In this document: piece by piece, positions 32,522 through 40,302 of the stretch | Layout: each line of letters starts with the position of its first letter | How positions within the stretch are numbered: the stretch's first letter is position 1 | Origin: an uncultured Eubacteriales bacterium | Lineage (GTDB): Bacteria > Bacillota > Clostridia > Oscillospirales > Acutalibacteraceae | Reading direction: 5' to 3' | NCBI GenBank assembly: GCA_934643185.1 | Contig: CAKUBN010000016.1 | Coordinates: forward strand, 1-42,242 | Length of the DNA stretch: 42,242 nucleotides | The notes under the pieces: generated by a model | What the model was told of the DNA's origin: nothing | Databases searched by the model: none | What the model saw: only the letters and a program-made list of their open reading frames with translations | Program-made: the position numbers and the translations under genes

Positions 32522-32550
32522 AGTATAGCATAATAAAGGCGGATTTGCAA
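32522..32550 (-). promoter_or_regulatory. Promoter of the hydratase gene
   Basis: On the minus strand, TTGCAA (complement of 32545-32550) and TATACT (complement of 32522-32527), spacer 17 bases. The leader before the gene is about 80 bases. Confidence 0.8.
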
Positions 32551-32587
32551 TTTGCATTTCTGCTTTTTCATTTTGTTCAAAACCGGT

Positions 32588-35311
32588 TCAGTCTTCCGCG
32601 ATGACTTTTGCTGCGGCGGAGCCCGAAGCGGTCTTCCAAATGCGGATCATCGTCGGGATGCGGCTTTGCAGTTCCGAAACGTGAGAGATGATGCCGACGA
32701 CGCGCCCGCTTTGGCGGATGCTCTCGAGCGCACGCATGGCGGTATCGAGCGTGTCGGTATCGAGCGAGCCGAAGCCCTCGTCGATGAAAATGGAATCAAG
32801 CCGCACTGCGCCCGAGTAGCTCTGCACGACGTCCGAAAGCCCGAACGCAAGGGAAAGGGATGCCAAAAACTGCTCGCCGCCCGAAAGTGTCTCTACGGAG
32901 CGGCACGTGCCGCTCATGCCGTCCAAGACCTCAATGTCAAGCCCGCCGTAGCCCGCGCCGCTTTTGCCCTGCTTGTGCTGCAAGGCGTAGCGCCCGCGGC
33001 TTAAAACGGAGAAAAAGCGGTTTGCGCTCTGAATGGTCTCGTCGAGCATCATGCCGAGCACGTACTGCAAAAGCGGCACGCGCAAGGCGTTGCTGCGGCC
33101 GGTCACGTACCCCGCAAGCTTTGCTGCGCGGCTGTACTGTACGTCGAGCGCGGCGGCTTCCTCCGTGTATTGCTGCACGGCGGCGGCGCTTTCCGCAATG
33201 GTGCGCAGGTCGGAGCCAAAGCGCCCAAGCTGCACGGAAAGCGTCTGCGTTTCGGTGCTTTTTGCGTCCAGCTCCGCTTTGCTTTGCGGGAGGTCCTTTT
33301 CCGGCGCTGCGCCGAGGGCGTTTTTCGCTTCCTTTGCGGCGAACATCTGCTGTGCGGCAGCTTTTACGGCCTCGTTTGCGGCAGAAAGCGCGTTTTCCGC
33401 GGCGTGGAACGCTTCCTCAAGCGCTGCGGTCTCCTGCTCGAGCACGCGAATGCGCTTTTGTATGTCGGTCATCTCCAAGGTGATTTGCGCCGCATCGCGT
33501 ACGGCGTCCATGGCGCTTAATTGGCGGCGCTTTTCTTCCAAAGCGGCGCGGCAGGCGGCAAGCGCGGCGTTGTGGCGGCTTTCGACCTGCATAAGCGCTT
33601 CACGTTCCGCTTTGAGTGTCTCAAGTTTCTTGTGTGCGGCCGGCGCCTGCGCTGCAAGCTTTTGCGCTTCGTTGAGCGCCGTTTGCGCCGTAATGTAGGC
33701 CGCTGTGAGCACTTCTTCGCTTTCTGTGATGCTTTTTGCGGCATCGTTTGCGGCGTTTAGCTGCGCAAAAGCGACCTCGTGCCGCGCTTTTGCGGCGGCG
33801 GCCGTCTGCTCGGCGCGGCTTTGCTCCTGCCGCAGGTCTTCAAGCTTTTTGCGCAGCGCATCAAGTTCTTCTTTTGTCGTCTCACCTGCGCACGGCACGG
33901 CGAGCACGGGGTGGTGCACCGCGCCGCAAACGGGGCAGGGCGTGCCGTCCGTGAGCCCTGTGGCGAGCGCGGCGGCGCTGTTTTGGTTCCATTTGGCTTC
34001 TGCCGCCGAGAGCAGCTTATCCTGCCCCACGACGGTCAGACGCGCGGTGCGCGCCGCGTCTTCGGCAGCTCCCCACAATTTTTTGCACTGCGCTTCGGCT
34101 TTGGCGGCGTCACTGCGCGTTTTCAGCGCGGCAAGCTGTTCGCTTAAGATGGTCTGCGTCTGTAAGAGCGACGCGAGCCGGTCTTTTGCGGCATCGGCTT
34201 TTTCGGTGAATGCTTCGCCTACCGCGATGCGCCGCAGCACCTCCGGCAGCTTTTGGCGGTCGTCCTCTGCCTGCTTCTGCACGGCGCGCTCGCGCTCCTC
34301 CTCGGCGCGCAGTTCTTTTAAAAGCTGCTCCTTTTGCAGGCTGCGTTCCTGCTCCGCACGCAGCTGTTCGCTTCGTTTTAAAAGTGTGTCTTTTTCGGCG
34401 GTCAGCTTTGTAAGTCCCGCGCGGTTCTGCTCGGCGCGCGTATACTGCGCTTTGGCGGAAGCTGCCCGCGTTTCGGCGGTTTTCAGCTGCGCTTCGGCAT
34501 CGGTCTCGGCTTTTTGGCACTGCTCAAATTGCAGTGCACGGGTGTATTGCTTTTGTGCGAGCGTCAGTGCTTCTTTCGCGGCGGCGAGCGCTTTTTCGGT
34601 CCGTGCGCATTCTAATCGAAGCGCTTCTGTTTGCACGGCGAGCGCCTCGGCGGTCTCCGCGCCATGCTTTTCGAGCAGCGATTTCAGTTTTGTCTCGCAC
34701 GTTTCGCGCTTTGCGTACAGCTTTTTTTGCCGCTCCGTAAATTTCATCGCGATGCGTTCCCATAGCTCGCAGGAGAAAAGCGTTTTCAAAATGGCTGCTT
34801 TTTCGGTAGAATTCGCGCGCAGAAGCTGCATGAATTTGCCCTGCGGCAGCACGATGACCTGCGAAAATTGCTCGGCGGTGAGGGAAAGCAGGTTTTCCGC
34901 GTAGCCTGTCACATTGCGCGCCGCACCCGAAGCGGCAAGCGCCCAGCCGTCTGCCGTGCGGCGCTTGCACTCGTTTTCTTCCTCGGTGATAAAATCGTCG
35001 CTGCCGCGCTTTTTGCGGCGGTACAGCGCGCGGCGGAAGCAATATTCGTCTTCGCCGAGCGCAAAATGATAGACGACCTCGGTGCGGTCGCTGTCCGCGG
35101 CGGCAAGGCAGCGCATATCTTGAAACGTGCGCCGCCCGCCCGTCGATTTATAAAAGAGCGCGATGCTCATGGCGTCGAGCAGCGTCGTTTTGCCGCCGCC
35201 CGTCTGTCCGGTGATGAGGAACAGCCCCGCTTCGTTCAGCTTTTCAAAATCGATGACGGTGTGCTCCAAATACGGCCCAAACGCCGAAAGCTCCAAACGG
35301 ATCGGTCTCAC
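32588..35311 (-). CDS. sbcC: Exonuclease SbcC (Rad50-like ATPase)
   Basis: A 907-residue SMC-like ATPase that works with SbcD to cut hairpins and process DNA ends. Walker A is GQTGGGKT (35-42). Long coiled coils (about 180-700, Glu/Ala/Lys/Gln-rich) meet at the zinc hook C459-P-V-C462. The C-terminal half has LSGGEQ and the Walker B segment SIFIDEGFGSLD. The start is GTG at 35311, overlapping the sbcD stop by four bases, so the two are translationally coupled. This enzyme destroys long palindromes in vivo, which is of interest given the many hairpin repeats in this window; all of these have short arms. Confidence 0.95.
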   Translation of the reverse strand: MRPIRLELSAFGPYLEHTVIDFEKLNEAGLFLITGQTGGGKTTLLDAMSIALFYKSTGGRRTFQDMRCLAAADSDRTEVVYHFALGEDEYCFRRALYRRKKRGSDDFITEEENECKRRTADGWALAASGAARNVTGYAENLLSLTAEQFSQVIVLPQGKFMQLLRANSTEKAAILKTLFSCELWERIAMKFTERQKKLYAKRETCETKLKSLLEKHGAETAEALAVQTEALRLECARTEKALAAAKEALTLAQKQYTRALQFEQCQKAETDAEAQLKTAETRAASAKAQYTRAEQNRAGLTKLTAEKDTLLKRSEQLRAEQERSLQKEQLLKELRAEEERERAVQKQAEDDRQKLPEVLRRIAVGEAFTEKADAAKDRLASLLQTQTILSEQLAALKTRSDAAKAEAQCKKLWGAAEDAARTARLTVVGQDKLLSAAEAKWNQNSAAALATGLTDGTPCPVCGAVHHPVLAVPCAGETTKEELDALRKKLEDLRQEQSRAEQTAAAAKARHEVAFAQLNAANDAAKSITESEEVLTAAYITAQTALNEAQKLAAQAPAAHKKLETLKAEREALMQVESRHNAALAACRAALEEKRRQLSAMDAVRDAAQITLEMTDIQKRIRVLEQETAALEEAFHAAENALSAANEAVKAAAQQMFAAKEAKNALGAAPEKDLPQSKAELDAKSTETQTLSVQLGRFGSDLRTIAESAAAVQQYTEEAAALDVQYSRAAKLAGYVTGRSNALRVPLLQYVLGMMLDETIQSANRFFSVLSRGRYALQHKQGKSGAGYGGLDIEVLDGMSGTCRSVETLSGGEQFLASLSLAFGLSDVVQSYSGAVRLDSIFIDEGFGSLDTDTLDTAMRALESIRQSGRVVGIISHVSELQSRIPTMIRIWKTASGSAAAKVIAED

Positions 35312-36426
35312 GTTGCATCGCCCTCCAGTTCCTTTAGAATTTCCGCCAGCAGCGCTTCGTCCTCCGGCTGCGCTTCCTCACCGCAGACCTCCTTTAAAAA
35401 GCCGCGGAAAAGCTCCGCGCGGCTGCGGCTGTGCAGATCGGCTTCCGCCTGCGTGCCTGCGTGCTGCTTTAAAAACCACGCGCTGCGCACGCTGAGTACA
35501 TTCGGGTAATAGGGGCGCAGTCGGTCGGCCGGGCGGAAAACCGGCTCGTCGTCGGTGAGCAGAATTTCCACATAGTCTTCATTGGGCGCTGCCTGCCCGT
35601 TTTCGAGCAGCGCCGCAAACGTACCCTCTATGCGCTTTACGTCGTGCAGAGGGGTTACGGGGATGCACGTTGTTTCCACCGTGTCGCCGAGCGTGACGAG
35701 CGTCATGCTCTTTTTCTGGTGCGCTTCGTCTACGGAATATTTGAGCGGTGAGCCTGCGTAGCGCGCCGTGTCGCCTGCTCTTTGCGCCGCGTGCAGGTGC
35801 CCGAGCGCCGCATAGTCAAACGGGGAGAAGACATCCGTCGGCACATCGCCCGCGCCGCCGACGAAAATGCGGCTTTCGGAATCGGATGTGGAGGCCCCCG
35901 CCGCAAAGCAGTGCGCGACCAACACGTGCTTTTTCGCGGGGTCAAACGCTTTTTCCATTTTTTCCACCGCCGCGCGCATGCAGGCCCCCGCGCCGCGCAG
36001 CGTTTCATCGCCTAAAAAATCGCGCATCTGGGCGTTTTCAAAGTACGGCAGCGGGAAAATCTGTATGTTGCCGATCTCGACCGGCGTAAACGCGTCTTTA
36101 AGCTCCGTGATGATATGGATGCCGTGCCGCGCAAGCAGGCTTTTGCCCACCGCAATGCGGTCCGGGCTGTCGTGGTTGCCGGAAATGATGACGGCGGGGA
36201 TGTTCCGTTCGCACAGTGCATCGATGAGCTCGTCGAATAAATGAATCGCATCGACCGAGGCAATCTGCCGGTCGTACAGATCGCCCGCAATGAGCAGCGC
36301 ATCGGGCTTATATTCGTCCAGCGCAGGCAAAAGCGACTGCCGCACAAAATGCCGCTGGTCATCCATTAAGCTGCGACCGTACAAAAGCCTGCCGAAGTGC
36401 AGGTCTGCAATATGTAAAAGCTGCAT
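35308..36426 (-). CDS. sbcD: Exonuclease SbcD (Mre11-like nuclease)
   Basis: A 372-residue calcineurin-like metallophosphoesterase, the nuclease partner of SbcC. Metal-binding motifs: D8-L-H10 in HIADLHFG, GDLYD (48-52), GNHDSP (83-88) and a later LGHLHAAQ segment. A C-terminal capping domain is present. The start at 36426 follows AAAAGGAGAC; an upstream in-frame start at 36498 adds about 24 residues that lack a ribosome binding site and do not belong to the family N terminus. It is divergent from the carboxypeptidase gene. Confidence 0.95.
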   Translation of the reverse strand: MQLLHIADLHFGRLLYGRSLMDDQRHFVRQSLLPALDEYKPDALLIAGDLYDRQIASVDAIHLFDELIDALCERNIPAVIISGNHDSPDRIAVGKSLLARHGIHIITELKDAFTPVEIGNIQIFPLPYFENAQMRDFLGDETLRGAGACMRAAVEKMEKAFDPAKKHVLVAHCFAAGASTSDSESRIFVGGAGDVPTDVFSPFDYAALGHLHAAQRAGDTARYAGSPLKYSVDEAHQKKSMTLVTLGDTVETTCIPVTPLHDVKRIEGTFAALLENGQAAPNEDYVEILLTDDEPVFRPADRLRPYYPNVLSVRSAWFLKQHAGTQAEADLHSRSRAELFRGFLKEVCGEEAQPEDEALLAEILKELEGDAT

Positions 36427-36505
36427 AGCGTCTCCTTTTAAATTTTCAATCTGACTTTTTTCTGAATTTGCCGGCGAGCACCTTTTCAGGGGTGCCAAAC
36501 CGTGC

Positions 36506-36511
36506 TATAAT
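36506..36511 (+). promoter_or_regulatory. -10 box of the carboxypeptidase gene
   Basis: A perfect TATAAT, 47 bases before the start codon. No good -35 is visible at 17 bases (TTTTCA at best). A GCACC/GGTGC inverted repeat lies just upstream. Confidence 0.4.
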
Positions 36512-36558
36512 AATAAAATAGTTAACAGTATTATATCATGTCCGTTGGAGGATAAACA

Positions 36559-38049
36559 GTGAGAAAACATAAATTTTTATCGATATGCGCAAGCGTTTTG
36601 CTGTCGCTTTCCGTTCTGACGACCGGCGTTTTGGCCGATACAGCCGAAAGCACCGCGAGCGATATTTCCACAGCTTCCGATACCTCGACTTCGGAAACCG
36701 ACACAACGACAAACACGGTCGTGGCCAAAAGCAGCGAAATGGGCTTTCCGTGCGATAAGCTCGCAGACCCGAACAGCGCTTCTATTTATATGGTGAGCCT
36801 CGACACCGATACCGTTGTCTATACATATAATCCGGACGAGCGCCGCCCCATGGCTTCCATGACGAAGATCATGACGTATATCGTCACGGCGGAAACGGTC
36901 AGCGACCTGCAAAACACGCGCACTACGGTGCCGGAAAGCGTTGCCGAGGAGCTTGAGGGCACGGGCTCGTCTTTGGCGGAAATTCAAACGGGCGAAAGCT
37001 TTACCATCTATGAGCTTTTGAACCTGATGATGGTGCCCTCCGGCAATGATGCCGCGCTGACGCTTGCAAAATATGTGGATTCTTTGAATATCACGGCCGA
37101 CGACCCGCAGTATGACGAAGACGGTGACGGCAAAATGAGCTGTGTGGAGCTGATGAACAAGAAGGCCGCGGAGCTCGGCTGCACGAACACGCATTTTGTG
37201 AACCCGCACGGCCTGTATGATGAAAACCACTACACCACCGCGCGCGAGATGGCGACCATTACGGAGTATGCGCTGACAATGCCGTATTTTACGGACGTCA
37301 CCTCGCAGACGTCTTACACGCAGCCGCCGACGAACATGACAAGCGAGGAACGCACCGTCACCACGACGAACCGTATGCTTTTGAGCTATGACGATGAGTA
37401 TTACACCTATGCCACCGGCGTAAAGACCGGCTCCTTGAATGAATCCGGCTACTGCATTTCCGCCACGGCTACGTATGACGGGTACAGTTACCTTGTCGTT
37501 TGCATGGGCAGCCCGTATATCGACAGCGAGGGCAACCATATCGATTATCACGGCGAAATGTACGATGCCGCGACGCTGTTCCGCTGGGCATTTTTGAATA
37601 TCGAAAACAAAACGCTCGTTACGGACGGCGAGCTTCTCGGCGAGGTGAACCTCAAATACGCGTGGGGCAAAGACCGCCTGCAGGTGCTGGCGCAGGGCAA
37701 TCTCACCGCAACACTGCCGAGCAGTCTGGAAAGCGGCGCCATCACCACAAAGCTTGATCTGCCCGAAAGCGTGAAAGCGCCCATCAAAAAGGGCGATTAC
37801 GTCGGTACCGCCACGTTCTATTATAACGGCGCGGAGCTTTCTACCGTTGCGCTCGTCGCCGCGGAAAGCGTGGAGCGCAGCGAGATCGTGCAGGTTTTGC
37901 AGCAGGGGCAGGAGGTGCTCACCTCCACGTGGTTTATCGTTACGGCCACCATTTTGCTGGTCTTGGCTGCCGCGTATGCTATCCTTGCCATCCTGATGAA
38001 CCGTAAAAATAAAAAAGTCCGCCGCGTAAAGAAATACAGAGATTTATAA
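36559..38049 (+). CDS. D-alanyl-D-alanine carboxypeptidase (PBP5-like, S11)
   Basis: A 496-residue secreted, membrane-anchored serine peptidase. A signal peptide (residues 1-26, ending GVLA) is followed by a Ser/Thr-rich stretch. The catalytic motifs are S100-M-T-K103, S161-G-N163 and K289-T-G. A PBP5-like C-terminal domain follows, and a C-terminal membrane helix (about 452-475) with a basic tail anchors it. It trims terminal D-alanine from peptidoglycan stem peptides, limiting cross-linking. The start is GTG 36559 with TTGGAGGA upstream. The gene is monocistronic with its own terminator. Confidence 0.92.
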   Translation: MRKHKFLSICASVLLSLSVLTTGVLADTAESTASDISTASDTSTSETDTTTNTVVAKSSEMGFPCDKLADPNSASIYMVSLDTDTVVYTYNPDERRPMASMTKIMTYIVTAETVSDLQNTRTTVPESVAEELEGTGSSLAEIQTGESFTIYELLNLMMVPSGNDAALTLAKYVDSLNITADDPQYDEDGDGKMSCVELMNKKAAELGCTNTHFVNPHGLYDENHYTTAREMATITEYALTMPYFTDVTSQTSYTQPPTNMTSEERTVTTTNRMLLSYDDEYYTYATGVKTGSLNESGYCISATATYDGYSYLVVCMGSPYIDSEGNHIDYHGEMYDAATLFRWAFLNIENKTLVTDGELLGEVNLKYAWGKDRLQVLAQGNLTATLPSSLESGAITTKLDLPESVKAPIKKGDYVGTATFYYNGAELSTVALVAAESVERSEIVQVLQQGQEVLTSTWFIVTATILLVLAAAYAILAILMNRKNKKVRRVKKYRDL

Positions 38050-38060
38050 GTACAGAACAA

Positions 38061-38097
38061 AACCCCGATCCGTTTCATGTGCGGAATCGGGGCTTTA
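38061..38097 (+). terminator. Terminator of the carboxypeptidase gene
   Basis: Stem AACCCCGATCCG (38061-38072) with CGGAATCGGGGCTT (38082-38095), one bulge, then TTAA. Confidence 0.8.
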
Positions 38098-38100
38098 ACG

Positions 38101-38374
38101 TTCACGGAGCGAACAATTCACTTGCCGTAAGGCAAATTTCACCATAATCTCCCTACGTTCTCACCTGCCGGCTCGGTCGGGGCTGGGCAGTCGCCATCGG
38201 TTTGTTTTTTAGTGAAATATTTTGCTGACGCAAAATGTGAAATAACGCTTCGCACACAAGTGTGCTGTGCATTGTGGTATATTGCGTCTTCGCCGCAATA
38301 TGAAATGAAATAAATCTCCTCACGCCCGCAGGCATTTCACAACAACCGAAGGTTGTTCTTTTACGTGCGACAGC
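38101..38374. repeat. Second array of short hairpins with TTCAC/GTGAA spacers
   Basis: Modules include TTGCC/GGCAA (about 38122-38135), ATTTTGC/GCAAAAT (about 38217-38236), ATATTGCG/CGCAATAT (about 38279-38301), CGCCCGCAGGC (about 38323-38333) and AACAACC/GGTTGTT (38341-38357). TTCAC, GTGAA or GAAATGAAAT words separate them. Two modules match the array at 73-192 in the opposite orientation. One copy of a 48-bp repeat lies inside the array. Confidence 0.65.
38153..38200 (+). repeat. 48-bp direct repeat, copy A
   Basis: Starts CTACGTTCTCACCTGCCGGC and ends TCGCCATCGG. It differs from copy B (38375-38422) at about four positions. Confidence 0.85.
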
Positions 38375-38422
38375 CTACGTTCTCGCCTGCCGGCTCGGTC
38401 GGGGCTGGACGGTCGCCACCGG
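38375..38422 (+). repeat. 48-bp direct repeat, copy B, with a tRNA-like word beyond
   Basis: Starts CTACGTTCTCGCCTGCCGGC and ends TCGCCACCGG. The following bases (GGTCGCCACCGGCGACC, 38411-38427) form a hairpin, and 38433-38450 (CCTTCGAGTTATGAGCC) matches the anticodon arm of the neighbouring tRNA at all but one base. The rest to 38500 holds no gene. Confidence 0.8.
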
Positions 38423-38500
38423 CGACCAGCCCCCTTCGAGTTATGAGCCGCGGGCGCATAGATGGAAAGTCGTAGGCACAAACTTGCCCAAAACAAGAAG

Positions 38501-38534
38501 AAACTCAGTTGTTCAAAAGAACAACTGAGTTTCT
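38501..38534 (-). terminator. Terminator of the initiator tRNA
   Basis: A 14-bp perfect stem, AAACTCAGTTGTTC (38501-38514) with GAACAACTGAGTTT (38519-38532). On the minus strand it follows the tRNA directly and ends in TTTCTTCTTG. Confidence 0.92.
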
Positions 38535-38535
38535 T

Positions 38536-38612
<77 letters not shown>

Positions 38613-38639
38613 ATATATTCACTTCTCAAGTGCTCAATT

Positions 38640-38668
38640 ATTATACAACAGCGAAACGAAAAAAGCAA
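38640..38668 (-). promoter_or_regulatory. Promoter of the initiator tRNA
   Basis: On the minus strand, TTGCTT (complement of 38663-38668) and TATAAT (complement of 38640-38645), spacer 17 bases. Confidence 0.8.
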
Positions 38669-39065
38669 GTGTTTTTTTAAAAAAATTTAAAAATTCGTAA
38701 AGTGCTGTATTTTGTATGAAAGCGCGGCAAAGGAGGTCGAACACATGGACGATTTATAAGGCTTTGCCTATGTGCGAGAGGTTAAAAATAACCCGGTGTT
38801 GCCGGGCCGATCCACAGCACGTCCGGGTGGCAGGCCGCCAGAAACGGCTCAATCTCATTATTGCAATACCCTGCTAAAATCAATACAATTTTTAAGAAAC
38901 TATGAGACCGACAGAAATTTCTATGGGAACGTAAGCGGCTATTCTGATCTCATCTATTCCAATTTGATCAATCTGTCAAGGGCAATACCGCGGCACTGTC
39001 GAAAGTTTTATGTGCGGTATTGTCCCTTTTTATCAGGAATGCAAGGCGTTTTTCCCTTTACGGAA
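38669..39065. other. Gene-free, AT-richer segment with orphan ribosome binding site
   Basis: No complete gene is supported. AAAGGAGGTC followed by ATG GAC GAT TTA TAA (38745-38759) is a perfect translation start leading into a four-codon reading frame, like the stub of a truncated gene. A terminator-like hairpin AGGGCAATACCGC/GCGGTATTGTCCCT with one bulge and a T run lies at 38979-39032. Base composition is lower in GC than neighbouring genes, which may mark inserted or decayed DNA. Confidence 0.5.
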
Positions 39066-39094
39066 TTGACGAATGTGGCGATTCATATTATACT
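39066..39094 (+). promoter_or_regulatory. Promoter of the cysteine-rich operon
   Basis: TTGACG at 39066-39071 and TATACT at 39089-39094, spacer 17 bases. Confidence 0.78.
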
Positions 39095-39139
39095 TGTTTT
39101 TATAGATATTTTCCCGAAAAACAAGGAGGAAACGACCCT

Positions 39140-39523
39140 ATGGAATATACCCCCAAGCGTTTTCACTGCCCTGCCTGTGGCTTTGAGCCGGCGGAAAACG
39201 TGTCCGAAAAAGAATATGCCCACTGCCCGCGATGCCTTACCGCCATCCATGAAGCGGACAGCGAGGGCTACGAATGCGGCGGCAAGCTACAGCCCGTTTC
39301 CATTTGGGTGAAGCCCGATGACAGCTGGGAGATTTTAGGCCGGTGCAGCCTTTGCGGCGAGATTGCCTCTACGCCCGTTTCGGACGAGGACGACCCCGTT
39401 TTGCTGCTTTCCATTGCCGGGCGGCCGCTTTCCATGCCGCCGTTCCCACTGGAAAAAATAGAGGAGCTTACCCGCATGATGGGCGGCGCGGGCGACAAAG
39501 GAGGATATGACCGTGAACCGTGA
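39140..39523 (+). CDS. RNHCP-like zinc-ribbon protein (diverged paralogue)
   Basis: A 127-residue small soluble protein with cysteine pattern C10-x2-C13-G, H28-C29-x2-C32, C46-G-G and C69-x2-C72-G, plus the conserved core LQPVSIWVK. The same spacing and core occur in the next gene, which has the full RNHCP motif; here that motif reads AHCPR. The pairs of cysteines should bind one or two zinc ions. RNHCP proteins have no established function that I can name. The start ATG 39140 follows AAGGAGGA. The 3' end overlaps the next gene by 11 bases. Confidence 0.8.
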   Translation: MEYTPKRFHCPACGFEPAENVSEKEYAHCPRCLTAIHEADSEGYECGGKLQPVSIWVKPDDSWEILGRCSLCGEIASTPVSDEDDPVLLLSIAGRPLSMPPFPLEKIEELTRMMGGAGDKGGYDREP

Positions 39524-39929
39524 AAATAAGCGTAGAAAATACGAAAAAGGCTACTACAAAAAGCATGCGTGCTTAGACCCGTTCACGTGCAAGGTCTGCG
39601 GGCGCGAAATTCTGCCCGAGGGCGCAGGCAGCGACCACCGCAACCATTGCCCGTACTGCCTTTCGAGCGTCCATGTGGATAACGAGCCCGGCGACCGCGC
39701 ATCCGCGTGCCACGGCGTCATGGAGCCCATCAGCGTGTGGGTGCGCAAAAACGGGGAGTGGGCTGTCATTCACCGCTGCACGGTGTGCGGCAAAATGGGC
39801 TCTAACCGCATTGCGGCGGACGATAACCCCATGAAGCTGATGGCTTTGGCCCTGCGCCCCTACGGCAGCCCACGTCTCGACCCAAAGCGCATCAAAAACA
39901 TGGTGAAAACCATGGAAGACAAAGCATAA
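39513..39929 (+). CDS. RNHCP domain protein
   Basis: A 138-residue protein with the RNHCP motif at residues 43-47 (R-N-H-C-P) and zinc-ribbon-like cysteines C26/C29, C46/C49, C66 and C89/C92, with the core EPISVWVR. The N terminus is strongly basic (MNRENKRRKYEKGYYKKH), which would allow RNA or ribosome contact; that is inference. GTG 39513 is preferred because GGAGG ends 8 bases before it; an ATG at 39507 is only 2 bases from the same GGAGG. Both genes of the pair end in helical tails of similar design (PKRIKNMVKTM and EKIEELTRMM), so they arose by duplication. Confidence 0.85.
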   Translation: MNRENKRRKYEKGYYKKHACLDPFTCKVCGREILPEGAGSDHRNHCPYCLSSVHVDNEPGDRASACHGVMEPISVWVRKNGEWAVIHRCTVCGKMGSNRIAADDNPMKLMALALRPYGSPRLDPKRIKNMVKTMEDKA

Positions 39930-39936
39930 GAGGCGA

Positions 39937-39968
39937 TGAACGTGACCATAACCCGAGCTTCACGTTCA
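39937..39968. repeat. Inverted repeat between RNHCP gene and next gene
   Basis: A perfect 9-bp inverted repeat, TGAACGTGA (39937-39945) and TCACGTTCA (39960-39968), with no T run. It could be an operator, an mRNA hairpin or a processing site inside the operon. Confidence 0.55.
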
Positions 39969-40005
39969 TGTAAACGCGTACCCTGCACGCTTAAAAGGAG
40001 CCAAT

Positions 40006-40302
40006 ATGTCTCAAAACTACAGCTATTTTGCGCATAAAGAATGCGAGTATTTTCCCTGCCACAAGGGCGCGGACCCGGAAAATTTCAATTGTCTTTTCTG
40101 CTACTGCCCGCTTTACGCTTTGGGCCGCAACTGCGGCGGCGCGTTTCAATACAAAGAAAACGGCATCAAGGACTGCACGAACTGCCTTTTTCCGCACCGA
40201 CGCGAAAACTACCAAAAGGTTATCGCGCGCTACAAGGACATTCTGGGCGTATTAAAACGGCTGGAAGCGGAAAACAGAACCGAAAGCGGGGAGAACGCAT
40301 GA
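40006..40302 (+). CDS. Cysteine-rich small domain protein
   Basis: A 98-residue protein with eight cysteines (C13, C18, C29, C32, C34, C43, C57, C60) and the family core NFNCLFCYCPLY, NCGGAFQY, NGIKDCTNCLFPH. This is the cysteine-rich small domain family, found alone in Firmicutes and linked to cobalamin-related proteins in some archaea; its role is unknown. It probably binds metal. The ribosome binding site AAAAGGAG precedes ATG 40006. Its stop overlaps the LysR gene start by four bases, so the two are co-translated. Confidence 0.85.
   Translation: MSQNYSYFAHKECEYFPCHKGADPENFNCLFCYCPLYALGRNCGGAFQYKENGIKDCTNCLFPHRRENYQKVIARYKDILGVLKRLEAENRTESGENA

Noticed and set aside
33705..34904. 399-residue plus-strand frame inside sbcC
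   Set aside because: Ser/Ala/Cys-rich antisense of coiled-coil codons, with no promoter or ribosome binding site.
38772..39311. 179-residue plus-strand frame before the RNHCP-like gene
   Set aside because: No ribosome binding site, crosses a terminator-like hairpin and a promoter, and overlaps the supported gene at 39140 in another frame.
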